Origin: Salticus scenicus | Taxonomy: Eukaryota; Arthropoda; Arachnida; Araneae; Salticidae | Length of the DNA stretch: 64,000 nt | NCBI GenBank assembly: GCA_963930645.1 | Contig: OZ005660.1 | Location: 246,968,731-247,032,730 of the forward strand | Direction: 5' to 3' | Shown here: in pieces, positions 32,370 to 45,480 of the stretch | Layout: each line of letters opens with the position of its first letter | Numbering within the stretch: position 1 is the first letter of the stretch | Translations under genes and position numbers: made by a program | Notes under the pieces: model-generated | Databases searched by the model: none | What the model was told of the DNA's origin: nothing | What the model saw: the letters and a program-made list of their open reading frames with translations, nothing else

Positions 32370-33410
32370 ATTTTTTACTTTCCGAACACTGTAGTGAGGA
32401 AAGTATTGTAATCATGTCAAGAATCCGAATTTGAGATTTTGATGTTTCTATACGTTTCGAGGACCCCTGAGTCCGTTTTCACTATTTTTACGATGATGTA
32501 CGTATGTGTGTGTGTATGTATGTGTGTATGTATGTGTGTGTGTATGTGTGTGAGTGAACACGCTAGCGTCTAAACGCTTTGCTCGAATGAGCTGTAAGTT
32601 GAAACGCATGTTGCAAGACACAGTAGCACGAACCCTATTGATTTTGATGAATCTAGCACTTATATTTTTTTTTACAGGGACACAAAGAGAAATTCTTCAT
32701 CATTATGTTCTATGTCACCAAAATCTTAAAAGTGCAATAGCATCTAAACGCCTTATTCAATTTATCAAACAATTTATACACATATTATAGGTCACAGATA
32801 CTCAATCTGTATAGATTTTGAAAAATCTAGTGCTAATAGTTCTTTTACAGGGACACAAAGAAAAATTCTTTAACATTATGGCCTATGGGGCCAAATTTTT
32901 AAAAGTTCGATAGCGTCTAAATGCTTTATTAATCTGATCAAAAAATTTGTACACATGTTATAAGTCACAGTTGCACCAATTGTGTAGATTTTGGTGAATC
33001 TAGCACTTACAGTTTTTTTTTACAGGGACACAAAGAAAAATTCTTTATCATTATCGCGTAAGGGACCAAATTTTTAAAAGTGCGATAGCGTCTAAACGCT
33101 TTATTCAATTGGGCTGAAAATTTATATGAATATTATAAATCACTGTTGCACTAACTATAAGAATTTTGGTGAATGTAGCATCTATAGGTTTTTACAGGGA
33201 CACAACGTAAAATTCTTTACCATTTTGATCTGTGGGCTCAAAGTTCAGTAGCGTTAAATAAAACATCGTATACTATATGGAGAAAAATACTCAAACACTC
33301 TATTATGGTTTTCTCTCTTTTGTTTGTTTAACAACTCCTCTTTCTTTACTTTATCTTCAAAACTGTTAATTACTCAATATTCGGAAAGTCGAGTGGAGTC
33401 ACTCCAGATT
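32370..33410. repeat. Hairpin-headed repeat carrying a 174-bp tandem array
   Basis: Opens with the small palindrome TACTTTCC...GGAAAGTA at 32377-32405, then a (GTGTAT)n tract at 32500-32550. Four ~174-bp units follow, marked by CAGGGACACAAAGAAAAATT at about 32677, 32852, 33025 and 33198. Closes with TATTCGGAAAGTCGAGTGG near 33378. No coding frame. Confidence 0.78.
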
Positions 33411-33531
33411 TTAAAAAAATATTTATTATATATTCTATGGCGCATTTGAATGTATGTATTAAATTGGTTAAAGTAAAGAAAAAAAATCTGGTCTCTAACA
33501 ACCACATAAATTCCGTTATCCATTACCGCGC

Positions 33532-33566
<35 letters not shown>

Positions 33567-33950
33567 TAGACGTAGGGGAGACCCGTGTAGCACCCCGGTT
33601 TATTTGAATAATATTTAGTTTTAAGTTTTAATATTCAATTGGGCGTATAACAACACCAATTGCTACATTTACAACCACTTTGAAACCATTGAGGGGAAAG
33701 TTTTTATAAGTTACATGTAGAAAAAGAATTTACATGATTTGAAGTAAAATTTTGTAACTCATATCTTTTGCATTTTTACAAAGGTAAGTCAAATAATTTT
33801 CTTTCATTTCTCGAGTATAATTTTGCCTTTTATATTGAGTAATAAATGCGATATTTAATTAGTCCTCACTGTATGTGGGTTTTTTAGTGTGGGGGGGGGG
33901 GGGAATTTTGAATGAAGTTACCGAAACTTGTAACTAGCGCCGCATAGCTG
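33411..33950. other. Low-complexity stretch
   Basis: A long T run at 33536-33565 followed by GTAGGGGAGACCCGTG, similar to the start of the insertion at 22801, then a G run near 33888-33903. No gene. Confidence 0.5.
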
Positions 33951-33988
33951 AATTGTACCTAGGGCTATGTATGGCCCTAGGTACAATT
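33951..33988. repeat. Perfect 15-bp palindromic hairpin
   Basis: AATTGTACCTAGGGC at 33951-33965 is exactly inverted at 33974-33988 with an 8-base loop. Too small for a typical MITE. Confidence 0.85.
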
Positions 33989-34698
33989 GCAATCATATTC
34001 TTCATGTTGTTCCAATTTAATTTAAAAACTTTTATAATTAAATGAATGATATTGTTTTATGAGGGATATTGATTCAATCCACCACCCGTCACAAGCTTCA
34101 ACCTTTGGACAGAGGTGTGTTTGGACCTTTTAAGAAATACTACAGTACAGATTGCAGTAAACCCTGGAAAACCAATCACTAATGTATGACGTTGCTGAAA
34201 ATGTTGGCAAGTCCTATACGCGTCGGCCTTTACTCCTGTGAATATTCTATGAGGTTTTCATGTATCTGGCATATGGCCAGTGAATCAAAACATATTCACT
34301 GAAGATGAATATTTAAGTTCAAATGTGACCGACAGGCAAGCTTTCTCCATAACTTTACAAAAAAAGATTTTCTTCTGGAAGAAAGTGAACCAACAATGAT
34401 TGAACTGGATGTCTCTTTTTCATGTCCTGTTGAAATTTCGAAACTTTCAACATTTAACGTCTTTTCGTGCGTCATGCTTGAACAGGTACAACCTTTTCCT
34501 ACAGCAAAACCTCGTACAAAAACTACTCAAAGAAAAGATGTAATATTGTGTAAGCGTAATGTTTTCGTAAATCACGCGTATTTTCTCAAATTATAGAGAA
34601 TTTCTGGCAGCAAACAGGACATATTTTTTACAGTGTAGTTACGTAAACAGTAAAAATCTTATGTTTGTTTTGAACTAATAATGCAAAGTCTAAATAGG

Positions 34699-34742
<44 letters not shown>

Positions 34743-35370
34743 ATATTAATACTTCTGAGCTTTATACTCTAGCATTTATTATTAATATAGAATTTGTTGT
34801 TTTAATTCCAAATCTGCTTAATATTCTATTACAAGCATTGCTATTTCTGATTTATGGTTTCATTTTAAAATTAAATATTAAGAGCACATGGATAATTAAA
34901 TCATCAGCTTATGGATAACACTGCAAAATACACAAATTCTATCTTGTTTAGATAGCTTCGTTATCGGTTACTAAATTGAAACAGTTATTTGCAGTGTACT
35001 TTGCAGATTCAGGGTGCCTAATTTAATGAATATATCATCATTCAGTCTCCATTTTGAGAGAATGAAATTTCACTAATAAATTGAAAATCATTTAATTTAT
35101 GACTAGTTGTAACCATTCTTTGTAAATGAAATTGTATGTTTCATGAAGGGGAATTTAGATATAAATAAGCACACAGAAATAAGTTAAATTAATAGCAATA
35201 CATATACAAAATATTATTTCTGAAAATTAATAAATTTTAATAGATTTTGATAAGTAATTCTTTATATTTATGAGCATGGAAAGGTGTAAATATTATAAAA
35301 CGAAAGCTTGCTAATATAATTAGAACTTAAATATCAGCTGGACTATTTTTATTGTTATTAAATTATAAAA
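33989..35370. other. Mostly featureless; fragment of the TGTAAAAAATATGTCC family at about 34600-34635
   Basis: TTTCTGGCAGCAAACAGGAC then ATATTTTTTACAGTGTA matches one end of the MITE at 63135-63282; its partner end is not seen. The open frames at 34396 and 34700 show no similarity. Confidence 0.5.
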
Positions 35371-35392
35371 CTTAGAATTAACTGCAAACAAC

Positions 35393-35434
<42 letters not shown>

Positions 35435-35460
35435 ACTGATTGTTTGCGGTTAATTCTAAA
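35371..35460. repeat. Short inverted repeat with poly-T loop
   Basis: TTAGAATTAACTGCAAACAA is inverted as TTGTTTGCGGTTAATTCTAA around about 30 T. Confidence 0.8.
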
Positions 35461-35864
35461 CCATCAACAGTAGGTTAAAGAAATCTGAAAATTAATTAAA
35501 AATTATTTTAATAATACAAGAAATGCGAATGACTTTTTTAAAAAACCCTGTAAGTGATAGTATATATAAAATATACAAAATATTTATATTACAACTACAA
35601 TATAGTAAAACACAGAATATCTCCATAATACGACCATGCATTTAAAAAATATATGAATACTTTTTTAGTTTAAATATTTGATTTCCTATTTATTTTTTCT
35701 TAATACATAAATAGTTTACGTTTAACTGCAACATACATAATACACACTGAAGACGCTTTAATTAGTTTTAATTATTGTTCTTAAGATTTATCTTTTGTAA
35801 TTGTATATTCAATTTCAAATTCTTCATTTTTTAAGGGTACCCTCTACGCTCAGGTATTAATTCA

Positions 35865-36119
35865 CACTGTTAAAGAAAATTTCGTAAGATTATGGGGAAA
35901 GCCCGGCAGCAGAGATACCAGATAAAGCCCGTAAAATATGTTTTTACGGGCATAATGTTTTTTACGGGCATGTAACATAATTTTAAGATCATTCTGTACT
36001 TAATTTACGGTATAAACCTTTTTTTTTTTTTTTTTTTTCATGGGCTTTGTCTGGAATTTCTGCTGGCAAGCTTTTCCTGTAATCTTACGGGACTTTTTTT
36101 TTTTTTTTTTTTAACAGTG
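35865..36119. mobile_element. Foldback MITE with CACTGTTAA ends
   Basis: Ends CACTGTTAAAG and TTAACAGTG. The inner arms GTAAGATTATGGGGAAAGC / GCTTTTCCTGTAATCTTAC and GATAAAGCCCG / GGGCTTTGTC are inverted. CA flanks both sides. Confidence 0.8.
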
Positions 36120-36283
36120 CAGGTGCTACAAACAGATGAACATTGAAAACCAGCTTCTTGAATCCCGCTGTTTCCATAGATTTCAAGATATTTTAGAAAA
36201 GCCGAAATATGCCCTCTTTAAAATACCCTTTTAGTTACACATTTTAGTTGACTTTACAATTTCAAAAAAGCATTTTTCAAGAA

Positions 36284-36603
36284 AATGTGAAATTTCATCC
36301 CTTTATATTGTCTAAACTACTGATAATACAAAGAAAATGTAATAGACATTTTGTTGGAAATTTTACGTAGATTAATTTTGTGAGTTTTTTTTCCTCCTCT
36401 AAATTAGATAATTTTCAAGATATTTAATAGAAACTGAAAAGTGACCCACTTTAAATGCTACCCTGCCCTCGTTCACCCCCCACAGGCGGGGACTTTTAGT
36501 ATGTTGTTCAGAGCATTCTCAACTATGACTGTGTTCATTTTCAAAATTAGAAGATTTTATTTTTCTATTTTTCAAATTTTGGCTTTTGTTGCCTGGACTA
36601 TTT
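36284..36603. repeat. Interspersed repeat family R1, copy 2
   Basis: Second copy of the family at 1-425, diverged by substitutions and small indels but alignable over about 320 bp through the same blocks (ACGTAGAT, GCGGGGACTTTTAGTATG, TTGCCTGGACTAT). Function and class unknown. Confidence 0.7.
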
Positions 36604-37625
36604 CGGCTATCTGTGCTTCACTTTTCAAATTTATTGGCTAATTTTGAGCTACTTATACAATTTTATTAGCTGATTCTAAATCCTGCCTCTGATTTGCTCT
36701 GATATTAACGTGTATATAAAACACTGCACTTCAATTCTGCACTAGAAATACTGAACTAAAATTGGTGAGGAATAAGTTTTTGAAAGATGTAGTATTTCTA
36801 AACTTTATTGTAAAGTTAATTATTAATAACATTTGCTATTTGATTTCCAAGTACTTTTTTTATGAAAGAAACTATTTACAATCAAAGTATTCACTTTCTC
36901 TGGAAAATCCAGTGTGATCTACTTCGGAGATTGTGTACACGTTCATGTGGCTACGTCATAGATTTCTCTGTAAACAAGCAATGAACGAATCGTATGCTAC
37001 ATTCAGTTCTGGTGACAAAATTTTTATTGTAATTGTATGTGCAAAAAATATTTGATTTATGTAACAATTTTTTTTGTAGTTCCACTTTTTATTTATTATT
37101 ATTTTTTTTTTTTTTAATGTACAAAGCGAAAAAATGATTAGCATTTACCTGCCCATACATTCAAATACCACCCATGTTTATGTCGCGATTTTTTGCCCTT
37201 TATTTTTTAATGTTATTTGTTAATTTTTATGTATTCTTACCACTTTATTAATCAATATAAAACCTTGCCACTTATCTGCTCTATATTACGAGTATAGTTT
37301 AAACAATTTATTCTTTGTTCGCACTAATAATGCTCAAATAAAAACAGTGAACATAAATATTTTAAAATAATGTTAGTATTTTCAAAGGCCGTTCTAAATG
37401 TTTATTATTATTATTTACATTTGCACTTATTTGAGTTTAAATTCCGTTTTATCTTGGTTATTGAAACGATATCGTTTCCAGTTTGAGATTCCATTTAAAT
37501 ATCTAAATTGAAGAGCATCTGGATGGCACAATCATCACATAAATATCTTCGTAACATTGATAAATTCTAGCAAAAGCAAAATCTAACACATCCCTATTTC
37601 GAATACTGTTTGAATAGCTTTGTTA
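36604..37625. other. AT-rich stretch without recognised gene
   Basis: No exon, RNA gene or clear repeat border found. Confidence 0.5.
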
Positions 37626-37633
37626 TCGGAGAC

Positions 37634-38037
37634 CAGCGATGCCAGATTTTGTCCCCATTTGGGGGATATTTGAGGCTTCTGGGGACAATTTTGGGGACCA
37701 AATGTTTGTGGGGACTTTTTTGAAAAATTCTAAAATTTTTGGGGACAAATCTGGGGAGTTCTTCAATGTTGGCAATGTAATGATTTATCCCTACGACCAG
37801 GGATTTTCAATAGCTTTATTGTTATTTGGGGATTTTTTTCAAAAATTGCCTTCATTTGGGGAAAAATCTGAGCTTAAATCCATTTAAATCTGCTTGATAT
37901 TTTTTTTTTTTTTTTTTTTTTGAAAAAATTTTTATTTTCCCTTTTTAGTATTGGGGATTTTTTCGAAAAACCCTCCTGATTTGGGGAAATTTGAAGACCT
38001 GTTTGGGGAAATAATTTTCGACCATTTGGCATCACTG
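37634..38037. mobile_element. hAT-type MITE with perfect 8-bp target duplication
   Basis: TCGGAGAC at 37626-37633 and 38038-38045. Ends CAGCGATGCCAGATTTT and CCATTTGGCATCACTG are inverted. The interior is rich in TTTGGGGA motifs. 404 bp; the open frame at 37639-37887 is a by-product of this composition. Confidence 0.9.
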
Positions 38038-38045
38038 TCGGAGAC

Positions 38046-38671
38046 TAATTTGAAACAGATATTTATGGTGTGATTTGCAGACATTTGATGTGGTCTAGTT
38101 TAATGACTACATAGAAATCATTTATCACTTTTCGCCAATTAATTTGAAATTTTAGAATTGGTTTGAAATAGAGCTTATTTGATTAAATGAATCATTTATT
38201 GCAACCATTTTTTTTTACTGAAAAGTAATAAACCGCATTACCCTATTTGAAAATGCAATAATTACATCAACAATCTACTTGCGGATTTAAAAAAATTAAT
38301 TATTTTGATCTTTATATACAGTTAATATATTTTACAGTAAAATGAAACTTGTGTTGTTAAATTATGGAGAATAACTACTTTATAACAAAACATAATAAAT
38401 GGAAGAAACATAAAACAATTTTTCAGGTTGAAATTGCTATGCACAACCTATCATTAGGCGAAAGAATGTACTCTCTATGGATAATATTTTCATTCAGCAC
38501 ACGAATCAAACATTTTCTCCTCATGAATGGTCGTGTCAACTTTTTTCGATTCAAAACATTTTTTGAGTAATTTTGAAATTTCTCGTGTTACCTTATAACA
38601 TTTTTATTTACAAATATTTGAAAGTGCCAAACACTTTTGACTGTAACTGAACAGTCTGTTTTTAGAAGCTA
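38046..38671. other. AT-rich stretch, no gene
   Basis: Nothing recognised. Confidence 0.5.
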
Positions 38672-38823
38672 CAGTCGGCAGCAAAATTATTGAAGCTCTA
38701 GTAATAATTCATATTTAACAGGTGTGCATAATTTATTATGTAAATATTTGTCGAGTCATGATCTTAGTCTTTTATTGTATATAAAAAAGTAAGTTGAAGA
38801 TAAAAATTAGTAATCAAGCTAAA

Positions 38824-38877
<54 letters not shown>

Positions 38878-39000
38878 AGATAAAATTTAAATATAGGAGG
38901 GAGTAAAACCTGAATTATTAAATAAAAATAACTAGAACAAAGTTTTTATAAACCAATGCGCAAAAGCAGCAAAATGAAATATAAAACTATAATAAATAAA

Positions 39001-39645
39001 CAAAATAATCAAAACCAGATGAAAATTTAATCCCAAAACACATGAGGGCCTTCATCAGTACCAAAAAACACGTTTCTAGCCCCCAACTTCTCACATATGG
39101 AAGCACGACCATACAGCAAATGAATTTGAATTAATATATAGCATAAAAAGCAATTAAATTCAGAAATAAAGCACAAAATATAATACATCAAATATAAAAT
39201 TCAAGAAATATAATACATTAAATATAAAACACAAGAAATTAAATAAAACAAGAATATATAAATACATACGTGGACAAACTGGAATAGTAAGGAAATGGAA
39301 AATTGAAAACCACCCCCCCCCTTTTATAAACATAGAACCTTTTCAGCTAGTAGGGCCACTTACCAGCACTTAAATGTCGCCCAAAATGGAACAACAAACC
39401 ATAAGTGGGGTTGTCATCAAGAATACTGAAATGTTTATTGATTAAAATAACAGGATAGCGGCTAACAGTTAGTATATTTTTGAGATTTTTTCATAGCCAG
39501 ATTCAGGTCTAAATTGTTATTGGTTTTGGTTAATACCAGCGTTTCGTCAGAAACTTCTCATATTCCTTTCCCTACATGGGGGAGCTCCCCTGATGAAGGC
39601 CCTCATGTGTTTTGGGATTAAAATTTCATCTGGTTTTGATTATTT

Positions 39646-39647
<2 letters not shown>
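39001..39647. mobile_element. Element with ~58-bp near-perfect terminal inverted repeats
   Basis: 39001-39058 and 39590-39647 are inverted with one or two mismatches, including AAAACACATGAGGGCCTTCA / TGAAGGCCCTCATGTGTTTT. About 530 bp lies between, without coding capacity. A TA microsatellite starts directly after the right arm. Confidence 0.85.

Positions 39648-39715
<68 letters not shown>
39648..39715. repeat. (AT)n microsatellite, about 68 bp
   Basis: Uninterrupted AT/TA run; the Ile-Tyr open frames here are artefacts. Confidence 0.95.
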
Positions 39716-39719
<4 letters not shown>

Positions 39720-40744
39720 ATGTGGATGTGTGCTTCAATAGTTTGGCTGCCGACTATAGTATTATTTATCAATGAAAAAACACATACATTTTTTTCTCAG
39801 CTTAAGAGCAGATAAGATGCTGATTTATAACCATCCGTATTTTTCTAAATAAGAAAAAAAAATTACCAATGAATCATGAAATGAAAAAAATAAATAGCTG
39901 TTGTCCACCCACACCTATGGATTCTGCGGATAATCCCACTGATTCTCTATCTTTCACCTTAAAATCCTATTGGCTAATTTTGGTCTGTTTTGTTTTAATT
40001 CTGTTGGTTAATACACAGGTTTGCTTCCAACCTACTTCTACAACAATGATATGAAAAGCAAAGTTTGCAATTTCTCTATTGCACTGATAATGAAAGTTAT
40101 TGTATTTACCTCTTTGTAACTTTATCTCTAATCTGACCCTTCTTTAATTATATAAACAACGCAAATTTGCATTTTCTATTTCGTACTGATAATTCTAAGT
40201 TGAAACTTTACTGCTAAATACTAAATATTTTATTGCTTCTAAAACTTGTTTCAGAGTTTGTATTTCGTTATACCATTTGTTATTTCAAATTTGAAGTCGC
40301 TTCTAAATTGCTTTCCGAAGCGATATTAATTTCGATTAACGATTTCGTTGAAATATCAAGCTCTAAGATAATATGGATGACAGAATCATCAGCTTATCAT
40401 AATTTGCATTACGATATAGATAAATACTAGCGTAAGCGAAAGCTAACATATTTTGATTCTCGTTCAAATAGCTTTGTTATCAAATACTAATTTAAAACAG
40501 ATATTTATAGTTTGCTTTACAGTTTCAGGCTATCTGGTTTAATGACTATACGTCATCATTCATTCTCCATTTTCAGAGTATGTACTTTTCATTATTTTAT
40601 TCGAAATAATGCTACAGTTTTCAAAAAGGTTTCATTTATGACTAGAGAAACCACTTATTATGTTAAAGTCAGATTATCTTAACATCAGTAAATAATATGC
40701 ATTTACTGATGATACTTTTCTAAATTTATATGCATGCATTTTTA

Positions 40745-41740
40745 ATTTCTCTTACCCATAGTGTCGAAAAAGTTTTGTTTCTGGGTCAAATTTTCGAACG
40801 TGAGATTATGTTATATTTACATGTTCTGAGGTCCCCTGAATACGGAAATCATGTTTAAGCAAATGGTCTGTGTGTCTGTTATCAGCATATCTCTAGAATA
40901 AATAGTAGCAGAAATTCCAAACTCGGTATTCTAAATGTGTATCATATAGGGATGCTACAGTAAGCTTTTCGTTGAGATGAAGCAAATGGTTCATGTACAG
41001 GGACACTCAAAAGTATTCAAATGCATTACGTCTTTGGGGGAAATTGCAAGTAAGTAAAGTTTAACATCTATAGATTGCACTAAACCAAATTAAATGAATA
41101 TATATATTTTGTAATAGAGATAGTCAACTAGGAAAAAAAATTGTGTACGTAAGAGACTCGCCTTCCCCCCTGGGGGGAAGCCCCCTCGAGGGGAGTAAAT
41201 TTTCATGATGGGTATCTTTCAAAAGAGTTTGCCAATACGTTTAAAATGAATGGTTGAACCATCGATATGCGGTAATTTAAAATAAAGTTATCGTTTTTTC
41301 TTTCATTTTTAACACTTTATTTTTTTATGTAATATTGAGAATAAATTCTTTTTTTTTTTTTATAATATTTAATGTTATACTACTTCTCTAATATGGAAAT
41401 TGTCTGCATTATCATACAAGATAATTTGTTTAAATAATACTTTTAATAAATTATTTTTTAATAACGGAATTATTTTGTAATAACGGAATTAAATTCTATA
41501 TAAATGTAGGTGCATTAATGAAACGGGGTTTGAGTGAATTGCTATCGCCCCCCTCACACATAACTAATTATCATATAAAACACTTCCGAAGCCTAATTTG
41601 AATTGTTTAACATGTTTACATAACAGTACTCGTTATCTTACCTCTTAATCTCCAACCTGTATTTATAGTATTACATTTTAGAGTAAGAGACAGTTGTGTG
41701 AGTGACACACCAGATTATTTAATATAAAAAAAAACAATTA
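40745..41740. repeat. Left arm of a large inverted repeat
   Basis: Matches 49905-51160 in opposite orientation in two blocks: 40745-41100 (GATGCTACAGTAAGCTTTTC, ACAGGGACACTCAAAAGTAT, GACTGCACTAAACC-like) and 41500-41735 (CATTAATGAAACGGGG, AAACACTTCCGAAGCC, GTGTGAGTGACACACCAG). The region between differs and carries the GC-rich palindrome CTTCCCCCCTGGGGGGAAG at 41162-41180. Confidence 0.8.
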
Positions 41741-42642
41741 AATTCGTATTTAGGTGAAAAAAATATTATTTATAAAATTCATTTAAATTTTTACATGATA
41801 ATGGTTTTAGTTAAACGAGCTCGCATTTATAAAACTTCTAAAAATATAATTATTTATTCTAAATTTTTTAAAAAAGAAAAATAAATAAATAAAACTTGTA
41901 TTAATGTATAGGTTATTTTCTAAAAACGGTCTGTAATGATTATACTTAAAGAGGAATATAGTAGGTTGCTCATTTTCAAAAGCATTTTAGTATACAAAAG
42001 CTAAATTTAAGGTATACATACATCTTTAGATGTCATTTATTTAAATACTTACATTTATTTAAATTTTTACTCGTTTGAATATCTTCATTTGTATTAAAAT
42101 ATATTATGATATATAAAATATCTAGAAAATAATAATAATAATAATAATAAAAATTATTAAAAAAATTTATGATTAGTTTAAAAAATGACTGTTACGCAAA
42201 ACGCAAAATAATTAAAAATGATAATAATAATAATAAAATAAAAAATAAAAATAAAAATAAAAATAGAAGTTTACTTAGAAAAATATGTTTTAGGATTTGA
42301 ACTACTGTTATAAGTTTGTATAGTATATTTAGGAGTTATGTACTATCAAACTAAATGTATTGAAAAATCTCCGAAAATTTCGACACGTTTATAACTTTTT
42401 AACCAGAAAAAATAAACTATTCTTTTATTTATTTTGTTATTATTTTATCTTTATAAAAATAGTTCAAAACATGGATAATAACACAGTAAACATACACGCC
42501 AAATTTCATAACTTTTGAAGTAAGAGTGTAGGAGATAAAATGTTTTACGGTAAATTTTGCTTAAGTCGTAAAGTTCACGCTGAACCATGCAATATTTGGT
42601 AAATAAACGGTAAATTACGGAAAATACGGTAAATAATGTATA

Positions 42643-42691
<49 letters not shown>

Positions 42692-43805
42692 GCTCAGATG
42701 TAAAATTTATGACAATGTTTGTCAGCGAAGTTTTATTTATTATATTATATTATATTATATATATATATATATATTTTCTATTGCTGTGACGCAAAAATTA
42801 ACGAACTTTGCCAGCCCGACATTCTAGTTGGCAAGTGTGATGTAGATTATCACGTATTACAAAAGTTATATTTTTCTCTTTAAAGGATAGGTAAATTCTC
42901 TAAATGAATTAAATTATAAATTAAATTCTTTAATCTTAAATCATCTATTTAAAATATAACGGTATAACTGTTTTTAACCTATAAATAATAAATTTCACAA
43001 TATACGTTTTCTAATTTTTATATCTTTCTTTTCATATCTTTTTCAATGTAACTGAAATATTTTTTGATTAATTCCCAGTATTCTATTAGCAAGCTTAACG
43101 TACTGGAAATTATTTTCGCTCTGTAAATGATAATGTTTTGACTTATTTCTATCCTTTTGTTTTGTGAAACCAGAAAATAATTAATTCGGTCTCTTTTAAT
43201 CGCACATCGAAATGTAACTCATACACCCTCTTGTCGCCTAATTTACATCAACGGGTAGATAAAATATTTGCTTAGCTAGTTATTTTCCCAGGGTCTAAAC
43301 CTTGGCGAAATCATGCCAACATTCACTACAACGGTCAGTAAATTACTCGTAACTTTTTAAAAAATATACATATGAATATTCCTAGCGTAATACAACAATT
43401 CTCTATCTTAAACTTTGAACTTGCGTGTATAATTCAACGCCAAATGCATTGTCATTTTCTTGCTTCAGTTTAGGAGCTCATACTTTCTTACTGTTTACTG
43501 ACCATATAAGATGTAAAATCTCAAGAGCGATTCGGGACTGAGGACCGGCGTGATACTCGGTACTGTTTCCCCACTCCAGAATGTTTTCGTTAAAAACCTT
43601 ATTATGTTCTTTTAATTTCCTATGGTCACGGGCATTGGAATATTTTCAATAAACTGGCATGAGAACAAAATATGTCTCTGAGTTAATTCCGAGCCTGGAC
43701 TTTAAATGGAAATTAAGTTTTAATATTGCTTTTACTTTTCAACCAACATCATCAACGAAAATATTCTCTTTACGACGCCCAAGTCATCTCCTTCACAGCA
43801 AGGAG
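41741..43805. other. AT-rich sequence inside the large inverted repeat
   Basis: (AAT)n near 42127-42150 and 42215-42240, AT microsatellites near 42640-42690 and 42735-42775. No gene recognised. Confidence 0.5.
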
Positions 43806-43973
43806 CAGTGTTGCCAAATTTAGAAGGGTTTTTTATTCAATAATCACTAATAATTTTGAGGAGGATGTTTGATATATATGATAGAGGATTAATCTTCGAT
43901 GTGATTAGGCAAAATTTACAATTCAAAATAAGTGGTAAATATTGAATAAAAATCCCTAAAATTCACAACACTG
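43806..43973. mobile_element. Short hAT-like MITE, uninterrupted relative of 3593-4074
   Basis: CAGTGTTGCCAAATTTAG on the left and AATTCACAACACTG on the right are inverted; the inner TTTATTCAATA / TATTGAATAAAAA also pair. 168 bp. Confidence 0.78.
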
Positions 43974-44176
43974 ACAAAAAAGCTAACTTATAGAATCGAA
44001 GGTTATGAGTTCAAATCCTGGATAATCCATACATCGTCACTCAAGTCCTGATATGTGTGTGTATAAGGAATTGGGCATTCCTATGGAACGAATGTATGAA
44101 ACATGGATTATTCGAAATAACAACCCTTGTAATTTTATGTCTCAAAACATACAAACGTTGCAATTCTTTGCTCCAG

Positions 44177-44210
<34 letters not shown>

Positions 44211-45179
44211 TCCGCAAGGTTTCCTTTATTTAAAGCAAGGTTAAAAAATTACAGCACACGTGATATAAATTGTTTACAGCAAATTTATTTTACAGCAGGT
44301 TGTAAAAATTCAAAGCACTTAGTTGGCATTAATTTTATAAATACACTATTCTGTAATCTTTCGCAGAAACTTTTTACTGTGTACTCTATTTTGAATAACT
44401 ACAACTTAAATGCACTGCTACTTTGACTGGCACAATGTTGAAGCATTACTTGCAGCATGCTTACAAAATATATAAATAAATAAATACATTTGAAACATGT
44501 TTGAGTCTTTCTAATTTAATGAGATGACTGAAATAACAAACAATATTCAAACATGAGTATATTTTTGAAAGCTATTGTTACATGCATAGCGTGTTTCATT
44601 TCAACTCACAAAGGTTATTATTTTAAACGAAAATAATGAGCAAGTATAAAGTCAAACAAAGCAAAAAAACTTTAATAATAGGTTCAATGAAGAGTACTTT
44701 TAAACTTTATGTATACATAAAAAAGCTATTGAAAATATGTAAATAAAAGCCGATACAAAAGCCTTTTTTTTTCAAACATATTTGAAAAGGTTCCTTATTG
44801 AAGACTGTAACAAAATAGAACTTTATTATATGCTTTTTAAACGACAGATATGTCATTTAACTGCTTCTGTAGTTATTTAATTTCTATTTTGAGAGAGTGT
44901 ATCAAATGTTATTTACTTTCAGCTTTTATTTAATATTCATTCTAGAAAAACGTATCATTTTTGTCAAAATATTTTGAACAAATATTAATCGTAAAAATAT
45001 TTCGTTGATTGAATAGGAAATATAAACTATTTTCATTAAAAGAATGCATAAAAGAACACTTGATAAACATAAAAATTGTACTATGTTGATATTTATCGAA
45101 GTTGCTTGTATTTTGCTGAACGAGATTTTATTTAAAATGAGATTACATTTTGAATTCTAAAATCATTGTTTGTTTTTAT
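43974..45179. other. AT-rich stretch, no gene
   Basis: Poly-T at 44181-44208. The open frames around it are unsupported. Confidence 0.5.
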
Positions 45180-45480
45180 TTTCTTCTATATACAATAGAA
45201 GAAAGTATTAATTTTGTAAAAGATTTAGATTTCGGTTTTACACGTTTTGACATGAACACGATTTAATTATTTTTTGAAAATGTCTGTTTGTCTGTGTCTG
45301 AGAGAGACAAAATTGTAACTGTATCTCAGGCACATAATTTCATACAAATTAATAAACAGTTGCACCTGGACCTTAGTTCCTATCAACTTTTGGTAAAAAT
45401 CGTGCAACGGGTCGCGTTGCCGTCCCACTTTTACTAAATATTTAATTGGCGGTGAAGGGCAAAATTTCTTATAAATGTTC
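45180..45480. repeat. Hairpin-headed interspersed repeat
   Basis: Opens with TTTTCTTCTATATACAATAG then AAGAAAGTATT (self-inverted CTTCTAT/ATAGAAG). A TGTCTGTTTGTCTGTGTCTG tract and CAACTTTTGGTAAAAATCGT follow; the last two resemble 26220-26390. Non-coding. Confidence 0.6.

Larger units (their letters stand above)
38672..39756. mobile_element. CAGTCGGC mariner-like MITE split by a nested foldback
   Basis: Left end CAGTCGGCAGCAAAATTATT after TA; right end TTTGGCTGCCGACTATA. The centre has been replaced by (CT)n and (AT)n tracts and the inverted-repeat unit at 39001-39647. Confidence 0.78.

Noticed and set aside
39593..39815. Overlapping Ile-Tyr-rich open frames
   Set aside because: They are the (AT)n microsatellite read in two frames.
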